Part shown: piece after piece, positions 29,497-40,554 of the stretch
How positions within the stretch are numbered: the stretch's first letter is position 1
How the letters are laid out: every line of letters starts with the position of its first letter
Program-made: the position numbers and the translations under genes
The notes under the pieces: generated by a model
What the model was told of the DNA's origin: nothing
Seen by the model: only the letters and a program-made list of their open reading frames with translations
Database searches by the model: none
NCBI RefSeq assembly: GCF_036373705.1
Contig: NW_027102664.1
Location: 372,001-436,000 of the forward strand
DNA from: Amia ocellicauda
Lineage: Eukaryota > Chordata > Actinopteri > Amiiformes > Amiidae
Direction: 5' to 3'
Length of the DNA stretch: 64,000 nt

Positions 29497-29681
29497 TTAT
29501 GGGTGGCCTTGTTGTTCAGGGTTTTATGGGTGTACACTTTCTGACGGATATGACGTAGGAATAATTAAGGAAATAACTCTACCTAAAATCACGCCCCCCA
29601 ATTATGACGTAGGAATATTAATAAGCTTAGGGCATACGTCATAACAAAATAGGCCGCGCCCAAAAAACCCTACTATCTACT
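29497..29681 (+). repeat. Right TIR (copy B), 185 bp
   Basis: Same sequence and end point as the copy A right TIR; it faces the left TIR of copy C across 619 bp of host DNA. Confidence 0.95.
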
Positions 29682-29997
29682 CTTATGTAGTTGAAGGCGC
29701 AGTATAGCTCTGATAGTCTGGTGGTGACGGAAGACCACCAGCCGTTTGAACAAGCCATTCAGCATCACCTTGTTGGGCTAAGTGCAGGCACTGTCAGAGC
29801 GCAGGGCGTCCTGCCTTTGAAAGAGTTTCCAAAGTGTCCTGATGTGCCCTTTAGCAATGCCAAACAGGTCAGTGAAAATGGCATCCTTTCGCGGCACTTC
29901 AGACGCCATCTCACAGCCTAGCCGACCTGAAACGCCACAGCCCGTTTTACCAGCAGGCTTCAACGGTAACCGTTCGAAGCAAGAAGCGGCAGTGTCG

Positions 29998-30068
29998 GTT
30001 TCCGTAGCATAGCGTTATCACATACGCCTCACATGCGAAAGGTCCCTGGTTCGAAACTGTGCGGAAAC
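29998..30068 (+). pseudogene. tRNA-Val (CAC) relic
   Basis: 71 bp: one D-loop G is missing, the anticodon stem has a mismatch (TACGC/GCGAA) and the T stem is disrupted (CCTGG/CTGTG). Confidence 0.75.
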
Positions 30069-30294
30069 AACCCGCGGTGCACGCGTGCCAGTGCCGTGTT
30101 ACCTGTCGCCATCTCTCTGCCCCAAGGCTGGCCGTCGTTTTCTCTTCATCGGAGTGGCAAGAAATCCTGACCTTGAGAACAAACGATCGCAGAAGGGTAG
30201 CTTTGCGAAGCGCTGGAACTGACACTTTTAAAATCGATACATGTTGTTGCTGTTACAATACGACCGTAGCAGGATCGGCGACATTGCTGTTACT

Positions 30295-30300
30295 CTTATG
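30295..30300 (+). repeat. Target-site duplication CTTATG (left of copy C)
   Basis: Directly before AGTAGATAGTAGGG. Its partner is at 46740-46745. Confidence 0.95.
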
Positions 30301-30485
30301 AGTAGATAGTAGGGTTTTTTGGGCGCGGCCTATTTTGTTATGACGTATGCCCTAAGCTTATTAATATTCCTACGTCATAATTGGGGGGCGTGATTTTAGG
30401 TAGAGTTATATCCTTAATTATTCCTACGTCATATCCGTCAGAAAGTGTACACCCATAAAACCCTGAACAACAAGGCCGCCCATAA
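30301..30485 (+). repeat. Left TIR (copy C), 185 bp
   Basis: Matches the reverse complement of 46555-46739 with few mismatches, diverging after CCGCCCATAA. It carries three TGACGTA/TACGTCA sites (30341-30347, 30371-30377, 30425-30431) and a GGGGGGCG box near 30383. Confidence 0.97.
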
Positions 30486-30692
30486 CCTGTTGTTCTTGTT
30501 GTTCTTGTTGGTCAACTGTAGAGTGTGAATGGGTCGGCTCTTCCTGTAGTGGTTGGGAGTCTTTTTTAAATATACATTTAATGGTTTAGTAAATCTAAAC
30601 CGTTATAAGATCAACAAGTTCTGTTGTCTGTAATGGTCCCAGGTCTTAACAATGCCAGTTTTGAATAGTGCGTTTATCATATTCACACTGTC

Positions 30693-30724
<32 letters not shown>

Positions 30725-31689
30725 GCCCTATCATTTTATAAGATCAACAAGTTCTGTTGTCTGTTATGATCCCAGGTCCTAACAATGCCTGTTTTGCATA
30801 GGGTTCTTATGTTATCCACATTGTATCTGGCTCTGTCTCTCCCCTCAAATTTAATTAAAAATAAAATTAAAAAAGAGGGTGTGTGTGTGGGTGTTTGTGT
30901 GTATAGGTTAATTGTTTTTGTAAAACAAAAACAAAAAAAGCTGTGGTTAAATTTTATCTCTCACATAATGTGTTCAGTCGTTTTACTTAAATACATTCTA
31001 GGGTCTTAAAGCTCATAAGAGTTAGACTTAAGATAAGGATATGCTTTTAAGGTATTTTAGCAGTCTCAATCCCTGATGATAAGGAATCGTTTAAAAAATA
31101 AAAACAACTGATCACTCAATGCTAAATAGATCACAACACTCAAGGCTAAATCACTCACACCATGGGGGGTGGGGGTGGGCTCAGACAACAGTACGTATGG
31201 CGTGTGGTATCAAAACATTCAGAATACTTTTAACCTATATAATTTATAAGCTTTGTAAAATAAACCCAAATATCTCTTTTGCGGGGATAAACGCTGTTCT
31301 GAGTAGTTTGTGACTTGTTTAATACCAAACAAAGCATCGCTATAAAAAAAAAAAAAAAAATCACTGTAAAAGCGCTAGTTATTTTAGATCTTTATAGTTA
31401 TTTTCTTGGCTCAGGTTGTTTTTTAGCGCTTATAAAGGCCTGAAATATTCTTAGTGGTTGTTGACTATAGGTCTTGATGCTTAAAAATGTTTTTTGAGAG
31501 ACCAAAAGGTTCTAATAAAAGTTTAGAGTAGAGAGGAGAGAGATCGTCTCCATCTTGGTTTCTATTTGAAATTTGATGCAGTGTCATTTTATTGGTTGGT
31601 TTTGATATGTTAATTGGTAACAGGGCGGCACAAAGGCCAGACCAGACCAGAACAATGCCTTACAAGCAGATCCGGCATGTGGCCATCAG
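30486..31689 (+). other. Left non-coding arm (copy C)
   Basis: No supported gene. Contents in order: a TTG/TTC tract (30486-30514) like the host triplet tracts, two diverged direct repeats (30603-30730 and 30736-30845), (TC)n at about 30701-30724, a GT-rich stretch near 30879-30900, AT-rich DNA, short repeated 'ATCACTCA/CTAAAT' words near 31109-31160, and a poly(A) run near 31344. Confidence 0.6.
30603..30845 (+). repeat. Pair of diverged direct repeats in the left arm (copy C)
   Basis: Both halves begin TTATAAGATCAACAAGTTCT and continue through a matching CAGGTCYTAACAATGCC block, ending in pyrimidine-rich DNA. The second starts at 30736. The pair recurs in copies D and E. Confidence 0.8.
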
Positions 31690-31695
31690 TATAAG
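31690..31695 (+). promoter_or_regulatory. TATA-like box of the seven-exon gene (copy C)
   Basis: TATAAG, 73 bp before ATG 31763, between CCAGACC (31637-31643) and GGTCTGG (31702-31708). Confidence 0.5.
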
Positions 31696-31762
31696 TATGA
31701 AGGTCTGGTCTTCAGCTCGACAGACTCACACTGACCTTTCGATTTAAAACTAAAGATCAACA

Positions 31763-33773
31763 ATGTCCGGAAACAACATCAGCGACTTCGATTTAAACGA
31801 GTTTTTAGGCAAGTCTTCAGATTATTTTCATTGACTCAGAGCGTCATCTGTTTTAAGTTCTGTAAAATTATTTTTCAGCCAGTCAACAGGAGTTAATTCC
31901 CAACGCTGAGGAGATCATCTGGAACAACGACGGTAAGATTTTTGTGTTTGCGCTCATGGGTTCTTATGTATGGGTGTGTGTGGTTTTGAAGCGGCTCATT
32001 AGAGTTATGAAAACGTTTTAATATATATTAATGCCGGTCTCTTTAATTACACAGAAACTATCGAAAGGCCTGTGATTAATGTCTCCGAGGATCGACCAAG
32101 AGAAGTGGTTGTCCCTAGACAGGCTGTCTGCCGACCGGGTAAGAACTAAACCCCTGTTTGTTTGTATAACGTTTCTGTAAGATGTTTGAGTCCAGTTTTG
32201 TTAATTTTAAAAAATTATCCTGTCTAGCAGTATTAAGAAACGTGGTTCGAGACAACGAAAGGCCTTCCACATCGAGGGCTTGTTTCGTTTTACCTTCGAG
32301 AACCGTAACCTTTCAAGAATCTGAAAGGCCGTCAGCCCCGGTATCTGATAGCTGTGAGTATATATCTGCAGCCTGTAAGAGGTTAAAGCTTTTTATAAAG
32401 CGGTGTGGTTAAAGGTTAAACATGTCTCTTACATTCACAGCGGTGCAAAAAGCTAAACCAGCCGAAAAACATAAGAAACGATTATTCTGTGGAGGTAAGT
32501 AAGATCTTTCAAACTTTAATGTTTTTAAAAGGGCTTTGTTTTGCCCGTTGGGGGCTAATATTTAAGCGATGGGTGACCGTTTCCTGTAGGGCGGGGGGTT
32601 CTGGGAAAGATCTTTAGAAGTCCGGACAGGTCTAGGCTTGTTTCTGGGGAACGTGTTTAGAAATGACCGATTGCCGTACCGTCTGGTTAGGAAGTAAAGC
32701 CGTCCGAAAGGGTTTAGTAAGTTGTTTGGCTTATCTCCCGCTATTATACTTCTGTTTTAAAGTGGTTGTAGGAAAAGGCTTGAAGGTGTTCATTGTATTT
32801 AATATTTAAACAGATCGTGAAAACGTTTGTGAAACAGGAAGTCCCGGGATCAGGAAGCGTTTACACTTGGAAGGTTCGTTTAAAAATGAAATGTTGTTGT
32901 GTGTGTGTGTGTTTTATTAACAATATTACAGTTTTTAAAGAAACATTTAAGAAACAGTTTATTTACAGCGGCTTCTCTGTTTTACATTTATTATCAAGTC
33001 CTAATAAATATATTGTCTGTAAATAATAAGGCGTTGTAGTGAATGTCTAAGGCTATTTTCAAAGGTCTAAAAAAGCTAAAGGTTTTGAATGTCCTGGACA
33101 TGTTGTTTTAAGTTTGATTTCTGTCGCCGTTTAAAGATGTAAATGTAATGTATATTTTTATTCTTCCCAAGACTCTTGGGATAGTCATTCTGTGGATGAG
33201 CTATTGAGGACAATTACCCCGTCTAAGTGGGATCAAACATCTTCCCCGGTGAGATCACCGAGAGGATCCCCCACGGTGGTCTTGGAGACACCCCAACATC
33301 TACTCAGGCCACAGCCTTCTGGGGGTAATTCAACACCCCAGATTCAGCCCGCCGCATTGTCGGGCGGAACAAATACAGGCATCCAACAACCTCAGGGATC
33401 GCCGTCAGTCAGGGCTGACACACCACCCAACGACGGCCTGGTTTCAACATCGTCCCCCCAGACCCGTTTCTTGGCTACAGAAACGCGGAACAGTACCCCG
33501 CGCTTGGCCAGGGTGTAACCGCAAAGGCCTTCTTGGTCTCCGTCCATGAGTATACGCTCGCTCCCTGCCTCCTTCGACCGAGATTTACCGGAGCGACCAT
33601 CCTTTGAAGCTGAGCCAGGCCACCAGCCCCCGGAGCTACTTCCTGAAGGTCGGCATGAGTTGCTACATACTTTGTTACAAAATCAAAGACTTGTGTTAGT
33701 GGGGCAAAACCTGATGATAGAGAGCCAAAACACCCTTATTAATCCCCTTACTAACGAATTGTACCGTATTTAA
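31763..33773 (+). pseudogene. Seven-exon gene of unknown function (copy C; late stop)
   Basis: Predicted exons: 31763-31808, 31879-31932, 32055-32138, 32231-32353, 32441-32494, 32814-32873 and 33172-33773. Every junction falls in phase 1 with an AG acceptor and a donor near consensus, so the frame is kept throughout; this is strong evidence for a real spliced gene. Donor 1 is GCAAGT (GC-AG). Content is acidic at the start, basic in exons 5 and 6 (KHKKRLF), then a Ser/Pro-rich exon 7. Copy C has TAA at 33516-33518. I do not recognise the family; a regulatory or virion-associated role cannot be decided. Confidence 0.7.
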
Positions 33774-33956
33774 TGTTTTAATAGACACAAAATGCCTTAC
33801 TATTGTGGGTTGTTGGAAAAATATTTTTTTTTTTTTTAAATGTCCTGACTTGGTAAAAGAACTCACAAACTAAAGGATTATGAACAAGCTAGGGCCCCAA
33901 AAAGACCTTCCCGAGAGAACATCCCCGGCCCTGTTGTGAACTCCTCTGATGTCCCA

Positions 33957-34754
33957 ATGAACCTGGAACTATTACAAATGATAAATGATTCAAATAACCC
34001 CCAATTACCACCGATAGAATGTGAATTAACAGACTTACCGGTGAACCCCGACCTGTTACAGATGGTCAATGATCTAAATAACCACCTCCCACCGGTAGCG
34101 CTTATAGAGGTTCACCCCCTAGTTCACCCCGATTTGTTTGAAATGGTGGAGGCTTTGGAGGAGCTACCCCTACCAAATTCTGCCCCTATTATAAATGATT
34201 TGAGACAATTAGAACACAGGATGGCGGCAGAAGCAGCCATCACTATAGAGGAGGGTCTTGACATTAACCGGTTGGATATCTTTGAAGGACTTTTACAGGC
34301 TTTAAATGAGCCTCCTCAAAAAGGGGGTTTTGTAGATGTCAGCAGTGGGGGTGTTCGGAATGTGGAGGGTTCTGAGACTGATAAGGCTGTGGAGGACATG
34401 CTCTGTGAGAATGTAGGGGGTGAAGGCTTTGTTCAAAATGATGATGTGTCCAAGAGTACCAGTGATCCCGTGATTATAGATAGACCGGCCTATAACAATT
34501 TTGAAATGATTCAGCGTTTTAATTTTGCAGAACTTTTAAATTGTGACAATTATGCAGAAATATTTGTCAACATACACGAGGCCTTGCAGAAAATGCTTGA
34601 ACAGGTTGCTGAAAGGGTCAGACCTCGAGATGTTGTACAGTTAGAACTCAGAGGGGATGATTTGTTTAGCAACCTATCTGTAATGCTGAGTGGAGATAAT
34701 TTAGATGTCTGGCTAAAATCGAAGCGTTATTGCAAAGTAACGCAGCCATCTTAG
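33957..34754 (+). pseudogene. N-terminal polB ORF, out of frame with the main ORF (copy C)
   Basis: Open from ATG 33957 to TAG, overlapping the main ORF by 25 bases, with the same frame break as B and D. The AATAAA that precedes it in B and D is here replaced by a T-run (33824-33836). Confidence 0.65.
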
Positions 34755-37700
34755 CTGATGAAAGTCTGTCTCTGGTAATGAATGTGGTTCATAACCCTGA
34801 GGGTGGGGCGCTTAGAAGACTGTCGAAATGCTTGAAGAACGACATAATTAGGACCAAGCTCAGGCAATTAGTGGTGAGTTCCAGTGGGGACAATAAGCTC
34901 TGTTTTGCTTACAGTTTAATAAAACTACTCACCCCCGACATGCCTGAACCCCAAGCTCTGCAAGAGGCTTTAATGCTTCATCAGAGGGCCGGCTTAAACT
35001 CTCAACAGATGGTTGCCTTTTCAGACATCACCAAGTTTGAGGAGTTGTTGTCTTTAAAAATTGTTGTGTGGTACCATTGTGAGGTAAAGGAAGTATTTGT
35101 GAAATTTCAGACACATCCTGAAACCCATACACAGACACTGTTTCTCTTCCTAAGTGATAGTCATTACTATGGAATAAAGAGTTTGACGGCTTTTTTGGGT
35201 TGTTCGTATGTTTGTCATTGGTGTTATAAGGCCTTCAATGATAAGCTTAAGCACCGCTGTGACGGTTACTGTAACGTCTGTTTCAATCCGCAATGTCGTA
35301 AGGGTTTGGCCCCTACCATCCGATGTAAAGATTGCTTAAGGATTTGTCTCTCAGCGTTCTGTTTTTCCGAGCATAAGGTACAGAGGGCGCTGCTGAGGGG
35401 GTTAAAAAATTGAGTTATTGTGATCAAACTAAATATTGCCCGCAGTGTTGCCTCCAGTACCGTTTTCATGAGATAAAACCACACAAATGTCTGGAGCCGA
35501 GATGCAGGATCTGTAATGCTGATTTAACCCCGGGGTCCGAACACCAGTGCTTTATTCAGCCGGTTAAAAAGGAGCCGCCGCACAACCGGTATGTCTTTTT
35601 TGCTTTTGAATGCCGGCAAGAAAACGGGGTCCACGTTGCTAATTATATACACTGTATTGACATGTTGGATCGTGAGTGGTCAGCTAGCGGTGAGAGTTGT
35701 GTCAGGGATTTCTTTACGCGGTATCGCGGTCCAAAATACCTCAATTACACATTTATTGCCCACAATGCTAAGGGTTATGATTCTTACATTTTGATGAAGT
35801 ATCTGGTGGAAAATGGGGTGACCCCAAAAATAATAGCTCAGGGTAACAAGATCATGTGTTTCACCGACGAAGCTTTCAACTAACGTTACATAGACTCGTT
35901 AAATTTCCTCCCCATGAAATTGAGCGCTTTGCCTAAGGCTCTGGGTTTTGAGGCTCAGAAGAAAGGTTGGTTCTGCCATTTTTTTAATACTATGGACACT
36001 CAAAATTATCGAGGGTCCTACCTGCCCGCCTCTTATTATGGGGTTGATACTATGATGTCTCATGAGAGGGAGGAATTCTTTAAATGGTACAATACGGTTA
36101 AGGGAGGTGTTTTTGATTACCGAGAAGAGATGGCCGCTTATTGTAAAAATGATGTGGTGATCCTTAAAGAAGCCTGTGTGCGTTTCCGCGCCGAGGTTAT
36201 CAACACATCGGGTCTCGACCCTTTGCAAAGTGTGACCATAGCGTCTCTCTGCATGAAAATGTATCGGTCCAATTTCTTGCAGAAAATCACTATAGCGGTC
36301 ACCACTTCTGACAACTATCGTGCTAGACAAAATAACTTTTCGACTGTCTCCATACAGTGGCTGGAATACCTGAGTGCCCGGGATAACATCTTCATCAGAC
36401 ATGCTTTAAATCAAGGGGAAGTAAAAATGGGGCCTTACTACTTAGACGGTTTTAGCGACGTGTCCGGGCGGCGTACCGCTTATGAGTTTGCAGGTTGTAT
36501 TTACCATGGCTGTCCTCAGTGCTTCAACCCAAACACCTTTAACCCTGTAACACAAAAACTCTGCGGTGATATGTACTATGATTTCCAGGAACGAATTGAA
36601 ACTTTAAAAAACACCTATGGTTTGAACGTGCTGGTGATTTGGGAACACGAGTGGACGACCCTGAAGCAACAGGATGCGGGGGTACAACGGTTTATGGAAA
36701 CCTTGGACTTTCCTGAACGTCTAGAGCCCCGGGATGCGTTATTTGGGGGTCGTACCAATGCCCTCTGTTTACATTATGAGGTAAAGGAGGGTGAGAGAGT
36801 AGATTACTATGATTTCACCAGTCTGTACCCTTATGTCAACAAGACCAAAATGTACCCGATGGGGCGTCCAACCATTGTTTATCGTGACTTTCTCGAAATC
36901 GGACATTACTTTGGTTTGATCAAAGTCACCATGTACCCTCCTCGCGAGCTGTTCTTACCCGTGTTGCCTTACAGGTGTTCGGGAAAATTGATGTTCCCTC
37001 TGTGTAGAACGTGTGTGGAAACTGAAAATCAAACTACCTCTTGTCTGCACAGTGATGAAGAGAGAGCGCTGACGGGTGTCTGGTGTAGCATTGAGCTTGA
37101 CAAGGCGGTGGAGAAAGGTTACAGAGTCGGTAAGGTGTATGAGGTTTGGCATTTTTCTGAAAAACCTGATACTCTTTTTGCTGATTACATTATGACCCAT
37201 CTGAAAGGGAAACAGGAGGCATCGGGCTATCCCTCATGGTGTGTTGACTCCGCGGCCAAAGAGCAATACGTTCAGCAATATTTTGAAAAGGAAGGGATCC
37301 GTCTAGAGCCGGGGAACATAACTGTAAACCCCGCCAAGAGACAAATGTCCAAACTGATTTTAAACAGTCTGTGGGGTAAGTTTGGGGAAAGAAATTACCG
37401 TCTAAACACAACCTTGATTAAAACCCCTAAACAGTTTATAGAATTTATGTTTTCCAAACAACATGCAGTATCACACTTTCAATTCTTAAATGACCACGTG
37501 GCACAGGTCCAGTGGAGGGCCCCTAAAGATTTCCCCACCAAACAGGGGAACGTTAATGTTTTCATAGCGGTTTTTACCACGGCTTTCGCCCGGCTTGAAC
37601 TGTACAACTTAATGGATCAGTTGCAGGAACGCACGCTCTATCAAGATACTGACTCTGTAATCTTTGTCACCAGGCCAGGGGATTGGGTCCCTCCCCTCGG

Positions 37701-38067
37701 GGACTACCTTGGGGAGTTAACGAGTGAACTAGATCCTCAGGACCACATAGTGGAGTTTGTTTCAGGGGGTCCTAAGACTTACGCATACAGAACGGCTGCG
37801 GGTAAGACCTGTATGAAAGTTAAGGGTTTCACTCTGAACCACTGTAACATCAAGCTCATTAACATCAAGTCTCTGACGACCCTGGTAGAAAGTTTTTTAA
37901 CCGAGAAAGACGCGCCTCCTCGTGAGATTATTACAGCCGGAAATCAGATCTATCGCAATAAAAAGGGGTACACGTTGTAAAATAGATCACTATACAAACG
38001 GTTCAGGGTGGTGTACAATAAAAGAGTGTTGAAGACTGATTATACCACTCTGCCTTATGGATATTAG
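34730..38067 (+). pseudogene. POLB: Protein-primed family B DNA polymerase, broken (copy C)
   Basis: Lesions: one-base loss near 35389 (GGGCGCTG for GGGCCGCTG), shared TAA 35881-35883, and TAA 37978-37980, about 29 codons before the natural end. Between these, 35914-37980 is open (688 codons). Exonuclease I reads FFAFE (35602-35604); exonuclease II (HNAKGYDSY) and III (YCKNDVVIL) motifs are present. Motif C reads YQDTDS, with Gln in place of His next to the catalytic pair. Confidence 0.95.
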
Positions 38068-38727
38068 CGGTGGTTTTGATAACAGACTTCAACACCCTTT
38101 CTCCTGTATTATAGCCGGTCCCTCCAATTCGGGGAAGAGCTATCTTATAAAGAACATCATAGAAGATGTGGACGCAACCGTGTCCCAAGCTCTTGACAAC
38201 ATAGTGTGGTGTTACTCTTGCTGGCAACCTCTCTACGATGATTTGGCTTCGAAAAAAAATAATCTGAAATTTGTGCAAGGTCTCCCCGCCTCGTTGTGTG
38301 ACGATGACTTGTTCCCGCCCGGTCAAACTAATCTAGTGATCCTTGATGACCTGATGGAGCAGGCCGGTGACAACAGTGAAGTGGAAAAGCTTACACAAAG
38401 TACACTCATCATAGGAATTTAAGTATTATTTATTTAGTTCAAAATCTATTTTTTCAAGGTAAAAAAAGCCGCACTATTAATTTAAATGCCAATTATATAA
38501 TTCTTTTTAAAAACCCCAGAGATAAACTACAGGTCACCGTCGTGGCTCGTCAAATGTACCCTAACCAGACCAAGTTCTTTTTGGAGGCATTTGAGGATGC
38601 CACCAAAAAACCCTACGGGTACTTGATTGCGGACTTAAAAGCACAAACCCCAGAAGACTTTCGCCTCAGAACAGGTTTGTGCCCGCCCGATTGGCCGGCA
38701 GTGTATGTGCTAAAGAAAAGGAAATAA
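38057..38727 (+). pseudogene. ATP: Packaging ATPase, frameshifted (copy C)
   Basis: One base lost and one changed near 38390 (AAAAGCTTACAC for AAAAAGCTTTCAC), so the frame ends at 38422, after Walker A (GPSNSGKS) and Walker B. The C-terminal 61 codons are still open downstream. Confidence 0.92.
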
Positions 38728-38733
38728 ATAAGA

Positions 38734-39069
38734 ATGTCTGTTCGGATTAAAAGAAATCTGCCGCTTTTGCAAATGTTATTTGAGGGGAGCCCGCGCCATA
38801 GGAAAGCTGTGCTGGCAGGGGCCCCCTCGGATTTGATCGAGACCCTGTGTGAAATAGCTTTTAACATCTTACGCGGTAATATACCCCTAACCCCTTCTCA
38901 ACATTCTAAACTCAAAAAACAAAAAGCGGTTATCAAGATCATCGCTAATAAGAAGTATTCTATTAAAAGAAAAAGAAAGAAGATTAATCAAACCGGGGGT
39001 TTTATAGGACCGCTGTTGAGCATAGCCGTGCCTTTCCTAACCAGTCTTCTAGCTTCCAGAGTGGGTTAA
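38734..39069 (+). CDS. 111-aa basic protein with hydrophobic C-terminus (copy C)
   Basis: Open, same as copy A except Gly for Arg in 'FEGSPRHR'. Confidence 0.75.
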   Translation: MSVRIKRNLPLLQMLFEGSPRHRKAVLAGAPSDLIETLCEIAFNILRGNIPLTPSQHSKLKKQKAVIKIIANKKYSIKRKRKKINQTGGFIGPLLSIAVPFLTSLLASRVG

Positions 39070-39071
39070 TA

Positions 39072-39815
39072 ATGGAATATGCTCAGAAAATGTTTTTGAT
39101 CCCTCAGGAGCAGCTTGAGAAACTGAGAAAAAATGTTGTCGGGCCAGAGCCCATTAGACAAACGGCCGAAAACAACCTGAACTCTGAAATGAAAGCTATA
39201 CAGGCCAGGGCTGATTTAAATCAGTATTCCAAAGCCCAGTTGTATACCAACACTTTACAGCGCTACCTCCGTCTGGTTAGACAGGGTGAAAAAGATCAAA
39301 ACATTTTAACTTTAACCATGGCCTCTCAAGAAAATGGTTCTGGGGCTGATGCGGGAGGTACGGTTGATAAAGATGTTGCGGTGACCGAACCTGTTGAGAG
39401 TTCAGAGGGAGATGTTGTAACGGATGTTTTGAGAAACATGCCGGCCAGAAGCAAAAGACATGCAGAATATATCCTGCACAAAATGGTTCAGAAACCGCGG
39501 GTAACGGCTTGGAATGAACAGGGTGAATTTGTTTTTAAAGGACAACTGATCAAAGGTTCACACATGTTTGATTTGTTGAAGAGTGTCACTAGCACTAATA
39601 AGGTACCCGATAGTCGCCGACCTGTAGGCTGGAATGCTTTCCTACAGGCGATGGCCTGTCTGAACATGCCCCAATCCACAGTTCCTAACCAGGAAACGCT
39701 ACAAAAAATCCGTCTGTGTAAAGAGGTGGAGCCTGATCTGACTCCGATATCTCATTACTCTGACCGTGCTGAGCGACCATCCTCAGGATCTGTCCATCGT
39801 TGGGAAGCTTATTAA
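39072..39815 (+). CDS. 247-aa conserved Polinton protein (copy C)
   Basis: Open frame at full length with scattered substitutions (for example ENNLNSEM). Confidence 0.75.
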   Translation: MEYAQKMFLIPQEQLEKLRKNVVGPEPIRQTAENNLNSEMKAIQARADLNQYSKAQLYTNTLQRYLRLVRQGEKDQNILTLTMASQENGSGADAGGTVDKDVAVTEPVESSEGDVVTDVLRNMPARSKRHAEYILHKMVQKPRVTAWNEQGEFVFKGQLIKGSHMFDLLKSVTSTNKVPDSRRPVGWNAFLQAMACLNMPQSTVPNQETLQKIRLCKEVEPDLTPISHYSDRAERPSSGSVHRWEAY

Positions 39816-39995
39816 TCTCATGTTTTTATTTGTCTCCCCTGTAAATAATGACCCGACAAACAATTTTTTATTTTATTTTTTTTATTTTCAAATGTTGTAC
39901 ATTTATTTATAACATAACCCCTGCTTTGTATAAGAATTGTATTGAAAAAAAACAATAACTAATGATTCAAAGGCTGTTTTCATTATTTTTTCACC

Positions 39996-40553
39996 TTAAC
40001 ACGCATGACATCTTTTAAAATCCTCACAAGAACACCCCATCTGTATACATGGCTGGCTAGGGTCGTAAGTCATTGTGTTATAAGGGGGGGTCCACAGTGT
40101 CCTGACAAACTCTGCCACTTTTTTATCATTTTGGCCTAAATCCTCACTGTACAAGGCCATAATATCGGGGTATGACCTTCCTTTAGATCTATGATATAAG
40201 AAAAACACACAGTGTTGACCACAAGTGAAGGTCTGAAGACTTTGTACTTGACGACCGCTGTAAATGGTTTCTTGACAGTTGTTGAGCAGAAAGTTATTGA
40301 TCTTCCGAGGGAAATGTCTGAAATCCGGGGGGTTTGCATAGGAATCAAAAAATTCACCACGGTGGTCCTCCCTTAGATAAATAGCCAGCCAATGTTCTCC
40401 GGGCATGTTTTTAGGGTGTGTGTTGATTATGTACATTGCAGGTAAATTCTTGATCTTAAATTTAGGCAGCTGATCGCAGGCGTTGACTCCTTGAAACAGT
40501 TTCCGTGAGCCGGCCAGGGCATTCATGATGTGGTTGAGCTCTCTGGTGTTCAT
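39996..40553 (-). CDS. PRO: Adenovirus-type cysteine protease (copy C, intact)
   Basis: 185 aa with the His (GEHWLAIYL), acidic (FFDSY) and Cys (FTCGQHC) motifs. One difference from copy A is His for Pro in 'DFRHFPRK'. Confidence 0.92.
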   Translation of the reverse strand: MNTRELNHIMNALAGSRKLFQGVNACDQLPKFKIKNLPAMYIINTHPKNMPGEHWLAIYLREDHRGEFFDSYANPPDFRHFPRKINNFLLNNCQETIYSGRQVQSLQTFTCGQHCVFFLYHRSKGRSYPDIMALYSEDLGQNDKKVAEFVRTLWTPPYNTMTYDPSQPCIQMGCSCEDFKRCHAC

Positions 40554-40554
40554 T

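Larger units (their letters stand above)
14141..29681 (+). mobile_element. Polinton/adintovirus-like element, copy B (left end deleted)
   Basis: Host sequence ('...AAGGTGTAGAAG') changes directly to internal element sequence (ACAACAGT, equivalent to about 31185 in copy C). The left TIR and about 880 bp are therefore missing, with AG as possible microhomology. The right TIR and its CTTATG are intact. It holds the only open integrase in the window and the only open ATPase whose P-loop is unaltered. MCP, protease, penton, the 247-aa, Bcl-2-like and Cys/His genes are broken. Confidence 0.93.
29682..30300 (+). other. Host spacer, short hybrid tRNA unit
   Basis: Starts as an AAC-type unit (CTTATGTAGTTGAAGG) and ends as a CAC-type unit (ACATTGCTGTTACTCTTATG), with one degenerate CAC tRNA. 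Such a hybrid is the product expected of unequal recombination between neighbouring host units. CTTATG at both edges (29682-29687 and 30295-30300). No protein gene. Confidence 0.85.

Noticed and set aside
30486-31689. A hidden gene or RNA in the left arm
   Set aside because: Only short ORFs that differ between copies, simple repeats and A-runs; no tRNA, snRNA or conserved frame seen.
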